This document shows positions 53,058 to 62,820 of a DNA stretch of 64,000 bases, in pieces. The notes below the pieces were generated by a model. It saw only the letters and a program-made list of their open reading frames with translations. It had not been told where the DNA came from and ran no database searches. This stretch comes from Allomyces arbusculus (Eukaryota; Blastocladiomycota; Blastocladiomycetes; Blastocladiales; Blastocladiaceae): assembly GCA_027604705.1 (NCBI GenBank), contig JADHYV010000004.1, positions 248,001-312,000 of the forward strand, given 5' to 3'. Each line of letters begins with the position of its first letter. Position 1 is the first letter of the stretch. Made by a program: the position numbers and the translations under genes.

Positions 53058-53967
53058 GGTCGGTGGGGTCGCGACAATTGGGTCTTCTGGGTGAACAAAT
53101 GCAGCGCTGCTGCTATTGCGGTTGGTTTTGTTTCTTGATTTTTTGGGTGCTACTCGCCAATGCCCACACTCGATGGTTTCGGCTCTGTGTGTTGGTGAAG
53201 GTGGATCAGGGTGATTGTTATTGAGGTCACGCGACAGCACGCTAATCGGTTGCTATGGGGCTGCCTAGCCCTTCCTCCCTGCTGCCTTCCCTTCGCGTGT
53301 GCACCAAGGAGCAAACGCTGCTGACGACATCTCCTTGCGGCTATGGCCAAAAAGAACTGGACCAACAAACCAAAAGCAAAAAAAAGGCAGGAAAAATGAA
53401 GTATTATCCGGCAGCATCTGTGAACCGTCAGTGTCGCTGCAGATGGCGCAGTGCCACACAGTGGTAGTGATAAGTAAAGACTGTAAATCTTGGCGCTTGA
53501 CATCCATATCAGTTCGATTCAATTCGGGACCCAAAGTGCTATCTCTCGTGAAAAGGGTCATGAACAACGGGAAAAAGAACCTGGCAGGTAATGTGAACCG
53601 TCAGTCCCGCTGCAGTCGGCACTCGCTCAACCCCACTGTTCTTTGGCACAGGTGTTGCTTCATAAGCACGTTGACACATGCGCCGTGCAGACCTGCAACC
53701 AACGTTGCCCAGCCGCCACTCACTCGGGGCGTGGATCGATCTCCGCACCCCAGAGCAAGAGGCACGACGCGTTCCGGTGATGAACCGCCGCGGCCAAACA
53801 CCCAGCACCGACTGAGAAAATTCAAATTCAATATCACCAGTAGATGGCTGTCACCACCGAGACATCGTTTGTGGCAGCGCCCTTGTGAACCCCCCAGGTC
53901 GTTCAACCTGCAACCATCGCACATCACGCAGCCAGTCCCGCAAACGCATCAAGGACCTGCAGCAGCG
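53058..53967. promoter_or_regulatory. divergent promoter region, UTP21 and ankyrin gene
   Basis: About 0.9 kb between head-to-head genes. The sequence is AT-richer than the coding parts. An open frame runs from about 53299 into the ankyrin gene, but its translation before 53968 has no ankyrin or other family character. A CTGTGAACCGTCAGT-like sequence occurs twice (about 53417 and 53594), a repeat of about 17 nt whose role is unknown. Confidence 0.4.
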
Positions 53968-56016
53968 ATGGACCCGCCCACTTCACATTTCGACACGGGC
54001 TCAGACGGAGCACTCTCTGAATACGAGTTCGACATTGACCCTGGCGACCCGCTCATGTCCGTTGGGGCGACTGGGGAGATCACGCTAGACGTGCAAGCAC
54101 ATGCTGCGGCCCTCATCCTGTTGCCTGACGCTGCTGAGCATTTTGCCAATGCTATCGAGACGTGTGATCCGAATTTGGTGACTGCCATGCTCGCCGCCTT
54201 CCCTGGCGACGGGACTCGGGCACCGTGGCGCCGCCGGACTTGCTTCGACCGCTCGGCATTGCACCGGGCTGTGGAATTGAATTATTCGTCGATTGTCGAA
54301 ATATTGTGTCGGGATTCTCGTGTGCGCCAGGACCAGCTCAACGCCAGGGATTATTACGGACTCACACCTCTCGGGCTCTGCGTCTCAAAAGCGCCATTGT
54401 ACTTGTCCACGACGGCCCAGGCGCTCCTCGACGCTGGTGCAGACCCGACGATTGGGCGCCAGACGGGCTGTGATCCTGTTCCTCTGAGCGTGATGCTCAA
54501 TGCATTCACGACCATGAACACTGAGGCCGACGCTGAATTGCTCAAGGTCGTGATCCAGAGATTTCCGCTCAGGGCCATCCAGGCCCATGCCAAGTCGGTG
54601 TGGTCGGTCGGTTTGGCGGCCTTGTGTGCTGCAACCGTGGACGGCAATTTGATTCCGCTCAAGTTGTTGCTGGAATTAGACCTTATCAAGGTGGACGAGG
54701 TCGTTGGCGATTCGGGGATGCAGCCGCTGCATGTGGCTGCCAGCCACGGTTCGGTGAGCACGGTTCGTTTCCTCCTCGACCGTGGTGCTGTCGTAACTGG
54801 GCGCTCCAGCGACGGTCGCACGCCACTGCACTATGCTGCTGGCAACGGTTACATCAACGTCATGGACTTGCTGATCTCGAACGGTGCGAGCCTGCAGGAC
54901 CGCGACAATATGGAGTGGACGGCACTCGCGTGGGCCGTGGCTCAAGGGAAGCGCGCTGCAATTGAATATGCGATTGTTAACGACGTGCCTGGTGTTGCCC
55001 GCAAGTTTCGCGGCGACTGTTCCGAGTCGCTCGTCGATATTGCCATAAAAAACAAGCACGTCGATTGCGCGGTCGCTCTTGCGCTCGACGGCGTGCCCGC
55101 TGTGTCGCTTCCACCGAATTTTCTCGACGAGACCGCCACGGTACTCAATCGGGTCGCGGCGCATGCGCGCAACGCGGGCAACACTTTTCTCACGCATCAG
55201 GCCGGAAACCAACCTGTCGGATTGGCGCCTGTGATGGCGCCACTGGTCGCGCCTGGCTCGCCGCTCGATCCGTCGCAGCTCTCATGGCCGACTGACGCGT
55301 TGCAATCGTGGCCGGCCAGTGCTGCTATGCCCTCTCCACCACAGGCTGCTCTGCTGGCGCCGCTGCACGGTGCTCTGCCCCCGCTGTCGCAAATTTCACC
55401 TCCCCCGCAGCTGCAATTTGTTCTGCCCCCGTTGTTACAAGTTCCACCTCCCTCGCCATCGCAAATCGCTCTGCCCTCGCCGCCGCATGTTGTCCCGGAC
55501 TCATCGACCAGCGACCAGGTGGGCGTCGCGTCGAGTTCGGCTCCGGAATCGAGCAATGACGATTCGAGTGGTGTGGTGACGAGTGCCGCTCCTGATCAAC
55601 TCGACGCCAACTCGCGCAAGCGGCGTGTGACCGACGATCATGCTGGCGACGTGAACTGCGTGAGCGCCGACGAGGTGAACACGCCCTCGGACGTTGATGC
55701 GGCTGCGACGGCCAATGAACCCATGACCGCGAGTCTGAATAGAGAGGTCGGCGCGTTGGACTCGCCCCAACCTGCGCGCAAGCGTGCTCGCACGACCTCG
55801 CCCGTGCCCTCGGTCACTGAGTCGGCGAGCGGCGAAGCGGGCACCGAGTCGGACGAGCAGCAGCAAGACGCCGCACCGACCGCCGAGTCGGACGTTGCCC
55901 AAGAGGACGGGTCGGAGGGTAGTGCCGTCACGTGGGCGACCGCTCTCGTTTATTGGCCGGTGCGTCGCTCGGTCTCGTTCTTGGCAACGCTGTGGGGAGC
56001 GTCGCAACCAGAGTGA
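53968..56016 (+). CDS. ankyrin-repeat protein with Pro-rich and acidic C-terminus
   Basis: A single exon of 682 residues. The Met at 53968 is chosen because the peptide from there (MDPPTSHFDTGSDG) opens an acidic, ordered segment. Ankyrin repeats cover about residues 90-370: RSALHRAVELNYSSIVEIL, GLTPLGLCVSKA, ALLDAGADPTIG, GMQPLHVAASHGSVSTVRFL, GRTPLHYAAGNGYINVMDLL and WTALAWAVAQGKR. The two copies with TPLH/QPLH are canonical. Beyond about 430 comes a Pro-rich region of imperfect repeats (QISPPPQLQFVLPPLLQ) and a Ser/Asp/Glu tail with a basic cluster (KRRVTDD, KRARTTSP) that could be a nuclear localisation signal. The protein ends in a hydrophobic segment (VTWATALVYWP, SVSFLATLWGA). It should be a protein-interaction scaffold. 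No orthologue is recognised. Confidence 0.85.
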   Translation: MDPPTSHFDTGSDGALSEYEFDIDPGDPLMSVGATGEITLDVQAHAAALILLPDAAEHFANAIETCDPNLVTAMLAAFPGDGTRAPWRRRTCFDRSALHRAVELNYSSIVEILCRDSRVRQDQLNARDYYGLTPLGLCVSKAPLYLSTTAQALLDAGADPTIGRQTGCDPVPLSVMLNAFTTMNTEADAELLKVVIQRFPLRAIQAHAKSVWSVGLAALCAATVDGNLIPLKLLLELDLIKVDEVVGDSGMQPLHVAASHGSVSTVRFLLDRGAVVTGRSSDGRTPLHYAAGNGYINVMDLLISNGASLQDRDNMEWTALAWAVAQGKRAAIEYAIVNDVPGVARKFRGDCSESLVDIAIKNKHVDCAVALALDGVPAVSLPPNFLDETATVLNRVAAHARNAGNTFLTHQAGNQPVGLAPVMAPLVAPGSPLDPSQLSWPTDALQSWPASAAMPSPPQAALLAPLHGALPPLSQISPPPQLQFVLPPLLQVPPPSPSQIALPSPPHVVPDSSTSDQVGVASSSAPESSNDDSSGVVTSAAPDQLDANSRKRRVTDDHAGDVNCVSADEVNTPSDVDAAATANEPMTASLNREVGALDSPQPARKRARTTSPVPSVTESASGEAGTESDEQQQDAAPTAESDVAQEDGSEGSAVTWATALVYWPVRRSVSFLATLWGASQPE

Positions 56017-56393
56017 CGACAACGGCGACAAAGGCGACAAAGGTGGCAGTCGTGTCGAGTTTGTTTTTTTGTTGTTTTGTACTTTTCTGTGACGTTTGTG
56101 GTTTGTAGTTTGTGTCGGCTGTCAGCCCTGCTGGCTATGTTCGTTATTGATTCGCGTTCACGGCGTTTTCTCATTTTCAATCCTTTATCTCTTGCGCTGT
56201 CGCTGCAGTTGTTGCTGTCGCTGCTTCGACAAAGCGAAATGTGACCAAGCATCTTCGATCTGTGTTCAGATGTGACCCAAGACACGACGGACGCAAGAGT
56301 AATAACCACATTGTCTGATCGTCTCACACTTCTGTTCCAACGCTAAGTCCTTCCATCAGCTTGAAGTTCGGCCCCCGTGTCGTCGACACCAAC
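56017..56393. other. intergenic between ankyrin and F-box-like genes
   Basis: T-rich sequence after the ankyrin stop (TTTGTTTTTTTGTTG near 56060) is a likely 3' UTR or polyadenylation region. No gene is supported. Confidence 0.4.
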
Positions 56394-57872
56394 ATGAATT
56401 CCGAGCACGACGCAGCCACAGTGCCCGACCTGTCGCACACCGAGGCGCCCTCGACCAGCACCAAGAAGCGCAGCGGTGGCCGCCGCAAGCATTGCGGTGG
56501 TCGTTACCGGGCCACAGTTCCGACCGTCAACGGCCTTGCCCAACATGCGACTCGTGTCGTTACCCAATTGTCCGAATTGGAGCGCCTACCGCGCGAGCTC
56601 CAGTGCATGATTGTTGCGTACTTGCAGCCTGGTGCCGTTGACCGCCAGGCCACCACGCTCGTCCCGCTCGCGCGCACATCTCCTCACTTGGCGGAAGCTG
56701 CACTGTTGCCGTGGGTCCGGCGCGCATGCCGAGTAGCTGCTCTCGTCAGTTTCGAGCGTGGAAAAGGCAACCAGGACGACCTTGCCGTGCTTGCTCACCC
56801 TCTCCACCTCGAGTTGACGAACATGCGCAGCCAAGAAGCGACTTTTGATGCCTCGTTTGCACCTCTTCTCGTTGTCCCATACCCATCCCCTGCCTCGCGA
56901 CTGCCGTCCTTTCCGCGTGTTTACGTGGCCATGGACGTGCCCAAGCCATTACCCAATAATCCGACCCGATTCGCTGTTCCGCGCCGTTCGTTCGTCTCGT
57001 TTCCGCCCGACGTACTGCAGCGACGGTTTATTGTCGTTGGTTCGGCCCCCATGCCGCTGACGCTGTTCCCGCAAAACACCGCCGCGCTAAACGTTCATCT
57101 CACTGCGGGTGCGCACGAACGGCCGCGGCAATGGTCGGCTTTTTTCACTCCAATGCTTGCAGGACAGATGCGTCATTTTTCGCTCCATGTGCCGCGGCTG
57201 ACCATGGCCGAAACGACCTACCTGGTCCGATTTATGGAACGCATGGATTGGCTGCAGTGTCTCTCGCTGACGATTCGCAACCACGGATACGAAAAGGCCA
57301 AGCGGCAACTCTTTGCTGCGGTTCCGCACCTCTGCTTGCGCTCTCTGACGATAAGGCTGGTCTCGGCCGAACACGAAACGCTCAACGCTCTGGTCACATC
57401 GCATTTCACGCAGCTCAACAAGCTCGTCGTCGACTCGGTCGTGGTGCGTCACGTTGGTGTCTTGCGACAGTTGGCGCGCTATGTCCAGACGCTGCACCTG
57501 CATGTCGCCGACTTGCCATGCGCCGACCTCTTGCGCGCGCTCGAGGCCGTGATGACCGATGATCCGCACCTCAAGCAATTGCGCGTGATTGCAGCCGAGC
57601 CCGTTCTTGCTCCATTACCCCCCACCTCGCTGTCGTCCACGGTCACGCACCCGATTACGGTCGTTGTCCGGCTCGCTGCACAGACGGCTCGTCGTCTTCT
57701 GGAACATGAGCCGAAGCTGGTCCTGCGATCGGGCGGGCGGTTGGTAGAGGCCACGTACGACGTGATGCAAAAGCGCATTCCCCAATATGTCTTGTACCCC
57801 TTGCGGCCGGGCGGGTGTTACGACAGCCATGTAGCGAAGTGGCCGATTATCTGCACCACACGTTCGGAGTGA
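56394..57872 (+). CDS. F-box-like protein
   Basis: A single exon of 492 residues. The Met at 56394 (MNSEHDAATV) is preferred; upstream in-frame sequence starts only from TTG. After a basic patch (KKRSGGRRKHCGGRYR), an F-box-like motif lies near residues 62-105: LERLPRELQCMIVAYLQPGA, then TTLVPLARTSPHLAEAALLPW. The rest has LRR-like strands of F-box proteins (LQCLSLTIRNHGY, LRSLTIRLVSAEHE, LNKLVVDSVVVRH, VQTLHLHVADLP, LKQLRVIAAEP). This suggests an SCF substrate receptor, but the F-box match is weak and the repeats irregular. The gene has no introns, like the ankyrin gene before it. The stop is followed by a purine- and A-rich 3' region. Confidence 0.6.
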   Translation: MNSEHDAATVPDLSHTEAPSTSTKKRSGGRRKHCGGRYRATVPTVNGLAQHATRVVTQLSELERLPRELQCMIVAYLQPGAVDRQATTLVPLARTSPHLAEAALLPWVRRACRVAALVSFERGKGNQDDLAVLAHPLHLELTNMRSQEATFDASFAPLLVVPYPSPASRLPSFPRVYVAMDVPKPLPNNPTRFAVPRRSFVSFPPDVLQRRFIVVGSAPMPLTLFPQNTAALNVHLTAGAHERPRQWSAFFTPMLAGQMRHFSLHVPRLTMAETTYLVRFMERMDWLQCLSLTIRNHGYEKAKRQLFAAVPHLCLRSLTIRLVSAEHETLNALVTSHFTQLNKLVVDSVVVRHVGVLRQLARYVQTLHLHVADLPCADLLRALEAVMTDDPHLKQLRVIAAEPVLAPLPPTSLSSTVTHPITVVVRLAAQTARRLLEHEPKLVLRSGGRLVEATYDVMQKRIPQYVLYPLRPGGCYDSHVAKWPIICTTRSE

Positions 57873-58397
57873 TTGAATTTGGATTCTTGTCAAATCAAAA
57901 TGAAAACACGACGCTGCCACCATTTTCTTTCCCTGCTCAGAGGATCACTCTGCGAGAGACTCGCCCACTCGATACTTTTTGATAATCATTGCACGGGCGT
58001 CCCTGTCCGGCATTATGGGCCTCGCTGCGACGTTTCTCTGCCGGGTATTTCAGTCTGTGCCCTGTCGTGAGTGTGGGGCCAACAGCACAGGCCGCCAGTG
58101 CAGAATATGGGGTGGCAGCCTGTTGGGTTGGCAGCCTGTGCTGTTGGTCTCCAAAAAGCTGCAGGCTTGTTGTTTGCACCAGCAGCACCAACCGTTCCTT
58201 TCATCCTCTGTCGCTCTCTCTCTCTGCAAACGTGTCCGCTGCAAGATCGAATCCGTACCAAACCGTCGTGCCGAACAAGTCGCAAACTCGCGGTGTTTTG
58301 TCGCAACACGCCCCGCCCCGACGCTGCCGTACAGTCCGTGCTGCACGCTCGCTCAAGCTCGACCTGCTCCTGATCTGTCGCGTCGCGCTCAACCATC
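57873..58397. promoter_or_regulatory. promoter and leader of the SPX transporter gene
   Basis: Between the F-box-like gene and the SPX gene. It contains a perfect 14-nt inverted repeat (58079-58092 and 58134-58147) and a nearby direct repeat GGCAGCCTGT. A CTCTCTCTCT tract follows at about 58206-58225. No gene is supported. Confidence 0.5.
58079..58147 (+). repeat. inverted repeat, 14-nt arms with 41-nt loop
   Basis: CCAACAGCACAGGC at 58079-58092 is exactly complementary to GCCTGTGCTGTTGG at 58134-58147. It lies 250-320 nt upstream of the SPX transporter ATG. As DNA it could be a cruciform or dimer-binding site; as RNA it would form a strong hairpin if transcribed. Confidence 0.85.
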
Positions 58398-61300
58398 ATG
58401 AAGTTCTCGCACCAGCTGCGGCTCAACTCGGTCCCGGACTGGGCCGACTCGTACATTGCCTACTCGCACCTCAAAAAATATATTTACGCGCTCGAGCGTG
58501 TCGAGTCGGCGCATCTCTACGGCACCGCGCCGTCGTCCGACGCTGAGCTCGGCCGGGCTGCGTCAGCCTCGGTCGAGGCCACCCCGCTCTTGGGCCCTTC
58601 CGGTAGCAGCAGCGCCGGTTTAGCCGCGTACGGCGCGATTGGCGAGAATGTGACGCCCGACGCGTTTGTCCGTGCGCTCGACGCTGAGCTCGACAAGATT
58701 GTCGCGCACTACGTCAAGGCCGAAAAGGCGCTCGCCGACAACGTTGAGGCCTTGCGGTCCGACATCCAGTACGCGGAGACTGTCTACTGGACGCGGGTCG
58801 CGTCAACGGCGGCCAGCTCGCGCCGCACGTCGCACGTGAATATGGCCGCGTCCGCAACCAGCAGCCCGCTCGCGAGTCCTGCCGTCACCAACGGCGCACG
58901 CACCTTGGGCCCGGCCGTCTTTGACGTTCATGGCCACGATGATGACGAGGACGATGCCGACGACGAGCTCGAGACGCCGCTGCCCGCGCCGAATCCGCAA
59001 GTCCCACCGCCGGGCGTGCCGCTCGTGACCACGCCCGCGTCGCCGCTGCGGCCCGTTACGGAACCGCTCGCGCTGCGCACGACGCCCATGTCGTCGGCGC
59101 CAGCGTCGCCGCTGCGGCTGCCGGCGCGGCTCCCGCATTCGAATTCGGCGCCGGGGCCTGCGGCACACTCGATCTGGACACGCCGGTCGATGCAGGATCA
59201 TCGGGTCCGACTGGGCCGCCGCGCGATCGAGGTGTACGTTGCACTGTGCGATCTGCGCGATTATGCGAGCCTCAACCAGACGGGATTTTCCAAAATTTTG
59301 AAGAAATTCGTACGTTTCAACCGCCTTTCACCCTCGCACTGCCGCAGTAAGGTCTGATGACCTTTTCCCTCGCTTTGTGCAACAGGACAAGGTCACGCAG
59401 TCGAACCTGCGCAAGACCTACCTGCAGCGTGTGCAAGAGACGTACCCGTGGCAGCCCGACACGCAGTTGCACCTGCAGCAGCGCATCGAGGCGATTGAGC
59501 TCATGTACGCGCACGTGGTCACGCTCGACGACGTCGAGACAGCGCAGGCCGAGCTGAAAACCAACTTGAGGCAGCACGTGGCGTACGAGCGCAACACGGT
59601 CTGGCGGGACATGATGTCGCGCGAGCGGCGTGTGCATGCCGTGGGCGTCGCCAAGGACGAGACACCGAAACCCAAGTGGTACCGCGTGCCCGTCGGGTTT
59701 GGGTTGACGGTCCCGTTCCCGCGCGTTGCGCCGCAGCTCGCAGCGTTTTTGGTTGGGGTCGGAATCCTGGTCGGGATCTTGCAGGTCGACTGGTTCGACT
59801 CGCCCGAGCAGCAGGCATGTCTGGCCATCTTGCTCTCGGCATCGTGGATGTGGGGCACCGAGGCGCTGCCGCTATTTGTCACGTCGCTGTGCATTCCAAT
59901 GCTCGTCGTGATGCTGCGCGTCATGCGCGATCCGGAAACGCTCGTGCGGCTCGACCCGCATAGCGCAACCAAGCTTGTGTTTAGTGCCATGTTCTCGCCC
60001 GTGATCATGTTGCTGCTGGGCGGGTTCACGATTGCCGCGGCGCTGTCCAAGCATTTTATTGCCAAGATATTGGCCGTATCGCTGCTGAGCAAGGCTGGGA
60101 CCAAGACGATTTGGGTGCTGCTCGCCAACATGTTTGTGGCCACGTTTGCGTCCATGTGGATCAGTAACGTGGCGGCGCCCGTGCTGTGCTTTTCGATTGT
60201 GCAGGTGCGTGTATTTCGGACTGAGGTGTCGTTGGTCTTGAATGGCTTCGGCGCTGCAAACTGACGGTGCTCATTTGGTCTCGGATGTAGCCGATCCTGC
60301 GCACGCTCCCCCCGAACAGCAGTTTCGGTTCGGCACTGATCCTGGGCATTGCGCTGGCTTCGAATGTACGACTCCGCTTTCTTCTCGTATCACAGCGTGA
60401 ACGCGTCGACCACGCAGCTCACCACGTTTCGGTTTAGATTGGCGGCATGGCCTCGCCCATCTCGTCCCCGCAAAACGTCGTCGCGATCCAAAACATGTCC
60501 CCGGCACCGACGTGGGCCGAGTGGTTTATGATCGCGCTGCCGATTTGCGTCTTGACCAACGTCTTGACGTGGATCTTGCTCGTGGTCGTGTACCAGCCGC
60601 ACATTGGCACACCCGAGATTGTGCCGCTGCGCGCGTCCGACGACAAGCTCACGGGCAAGCAGTGGCTGATTATCTTGGTCACAGGCCTGACGATTTTCCT
60701 GTGGTGTATCGAGTCGGCGCTCGAGCCATGGGTCGGCGATATGGGCATCATTGCGTTTGTGCCGCTCGTCGTGTTTTTCGGGACGGGGATTCTCAGCAAG
60801 GAGGACTTCAACTCGTACGTTGACTACGTCTAGCGTCACTCGGTTGCTTCAAGTCTGGCTGACTGATGTTTCGCGTCTACGTAGGTTCCTGTGGACTGTC
60901 ATCATGCTCGCCATGGGCGGGATCGCGCTCGGCAAGGCGGTCGAGAACTCGGGCCTGCTAGTCGTGATTGCGACGCAAGTCAAGGTGTTTACGCACGGCA
61001 TGTCGCTGTGGTCGGTGCTCGTCGTGTTCTCCGGGCTTGTGCTGGTCGTCGCGACGTTCATCAGGTACGGGTCGCACACGCGCACGTCCGTGGTTGGGGA
61101 TGACGGCATTGCTGACCGTTCTGCTACGTCTACCGTCTGTAGTCACACCGTTGCCGCATTGATTGTGCTTCCCATCGTCAGCGAAGTCGGCAGCCAAATG
61201 GCCGACCCGCACCCGCGGCTGCTCGTCATGGGCGCGGCACTCATGTGCTCGGGCGCCATGGGCCTGCCCGTCTCCGGGTTCCCGAATCTCAACGCGATTT

Positions 61301-61434
61301 CGCAAGAGGATGCCGCCGGGACGCCGTATCTCAAGACCATGGACTTCGTCAAGGTCGGGATCCCGGCCAGTGTGGGCGTGTGGGCCACGGTCTTGACGGT
61401 CGGGTTTGGGATCATGCTCGTGCTCGGGTTTTGA
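58398..61434 (+). CDS. PHO91: SPX-domain low-affinity phosphate transporter (Pho87/90/91-like)
   Basis: Six exons (58398-59309, 59386-60204, 60291-60365, 60438-60814, 60885-61064, 61143-61434) give 884 residues in agreed phase. The SPX domain opens MKFSHQLRLNSVPDWADSYI, with the Lys pair of HLKKYIY, and closes with KKF|DKVTQSNLR across intron 1. Its basic surface binds inositol pyrophosphates and reports phosphate status. About 190 residues of low-complexity sequence with an acidic run (DDDEDDADDE) interrupt the SPX domain. From about residue 440 there is an SLC13-type transporter: LPLFVTSLCIPMLVVML, MLLLGGFTIAAALSKH, WISNVAAPVL, IGGMASPISSPQNVVA (re-entrant SPQN motif) and SGFPNLNAISQED. The protein should move phosphate with Na+ or H+ at the vacuole or plasma membrane. 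All introns but one start GTACG. Confidence 0.93.
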
Positions 61435-61697
61435 GGAAATCGTTTATCGACGGGCCGGAGAGCGGGCTCGTAGGAGGTATTGTCTGGAGCTGTGGTTTTT
61501 TTTTTGGTTGAAGAATGGACGCATTGCATTGGCCGAATGTGTTGTTGAGATCGGCGCTGGCAAAATGAAGGACAAGGCTATGAGCCAAATACTCGCCCAT
61601 TTTTTATTTCCAAACTTGAGTATTTTTCAACGCTATCAAACAGCACCGACAATCGCTTCTCCATCGTGCCACGGTCCCCATTCGGCCCGTCATCTCC
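61435..61697. other. convergent 3' region
   Basis: Between the SPX gene stop and the MED27-like stop. T-rich tracts near 61496-61507 and 61597-61627. No gene is supported. Confidence 0.4.
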
Positions 61698-62658
61698 TCA
61701 CAGCCCCGCCGCCGTCGACTCGCATGCAGCCCAGTCGGCACCATACGCCGCGAGGCAGCACGACTCGTGCAGTGCAGTCTGACCCGCAGCCGCACGCCAC
61801 CGGACAAGCGGTGCGGCAAACGGAGCGGCGCCCGCGTCGGCCTCGGGCTTGAGCAGCTGGCCACACGCCGTGCACGGGTCCAGGAACGTGCGCGCCGCTG
61901 ACGTGGCCCATGCGACCGCACAGACATCCGAGTGCGTGCGTAGGGCCGTCTCGGCCAGGTGGGCGAGACGGCGCAGAACGGGAGGCGCAGCGGGAGCAGA
62001 GGAGGGCGAGGAGGTGGGGCACAGCGTAACGGACGCGATGTGGCGCGCGAGAGAGGGGCCGGAGGACGGGGACGGGGTAAAGGTGATGGTTGCGACGACG
62101 GCGAGCGCCGGGATGGCGATCTGAATAGGAGGATTTATGATCAGTGACGAGAACGAACGGGTCGCAAATACTAAAACGCACCTCCATCTGCTTGTCGTTC
62201 ATGGCGACCACCGTCACAGCGGGCGGCGCCGGTTGCTGCACGCCCGCAGTATCAACATGAGCATCATTTTGCGTGGTAGCCGAACCGTCGTGACCATTTG
62301 TCGGCGTCGTTTGCTCTTGAGCTCTTGGTGCAGGTGCCGTGCCGCGACTCGAGCCGCCAGTTGGAGCGACCGCGGCTGCCGCACCAACAAGGTCGAGCAG
62401 CGTCACGATCGATTCATGGTGCGCGCGAATTGCGGCCGCGTCGCCCTGCCGAACAATGCCGGGAATGCCCCACATGAGCGTGCGCAGGTCGTGGAGCGAT
62501 TGGATCAGGTCATCGCGCGAGGCCGGTGGGCGTGGGGCTGGACGTGGGCGCGCGGCGGGCGGCAGGGACGGGGCCACTGGCGCTCCGGACAGTGCGGCAG
62601 GTCCCGAGCGTGTTGGTAGCGGTGCCGAAGCGGTGGTGGTCGAGTTTGGAGCGGTCAT
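61698..62658 (-). CDS. MED27: Mediator subunit 27-like protein
   Basis: Two minus-strand exons, 62658-62182 and 62120-61698, give 299 residues. Exon 2 has no Met near its start, so it is easily missed by ORF finding. It is tied to exon 1 by a phase-0 junction (KQMEV side GTGCGT; acceptor TCAG before IAIPALAVV). Exon 1 begins MTAPNSTTTAS, then a Pro-rich linker and a helix (DDLIQSLHDLRTLMWGIPGI). Exon 2 ends in a Cys-rich motif typical of MED27: RTFLDPCTACGQLLKP, then RWRAAAGQTALHESCC, matching the C-x2-C ... H-x-x-C arrangement of MED27 C-termini. MED27 lies in the Mediator tail and upper middle region and relays activators to RNA polymerase II. The exon 1 start could be further upstream. The call rests on the C-terminal motif. 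Confidence 0.6.
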
Positions 62659-62820
62659 GATGGTCGTGTCGCCGCCAAGTGCCACGCTCACGTTTTCTCG
62701 GTTTGCGGGAAGTACCGCGTTTCCCGGCCCTATCCTTTTTCTCCCTGGCTTGATCAGTACATATTTGCAAGAGAGGACAAGAACAAACCTCCAACCCAAC
62801 CTCGACGTTGAACCTGCAGC
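62659..62820. promoter_or_regulatory. divergent promoter, MED27-like and CNNM genes
   Basis: Only about 160 bp separate the two head-to-head starts, the tightest divergent pair in the window. AT-rich sequence (TACATATTTGC) near 62758 may mark a core promoter. Confidence 0.4.

Noticed and set aside
53299-53967. N-terminal extension of the ankyrin frame
   Set aside because: The frame is open upstream of 53968, but the peptide has no similarity to ankyrin proteins and lies in an AT-richer promoter region.
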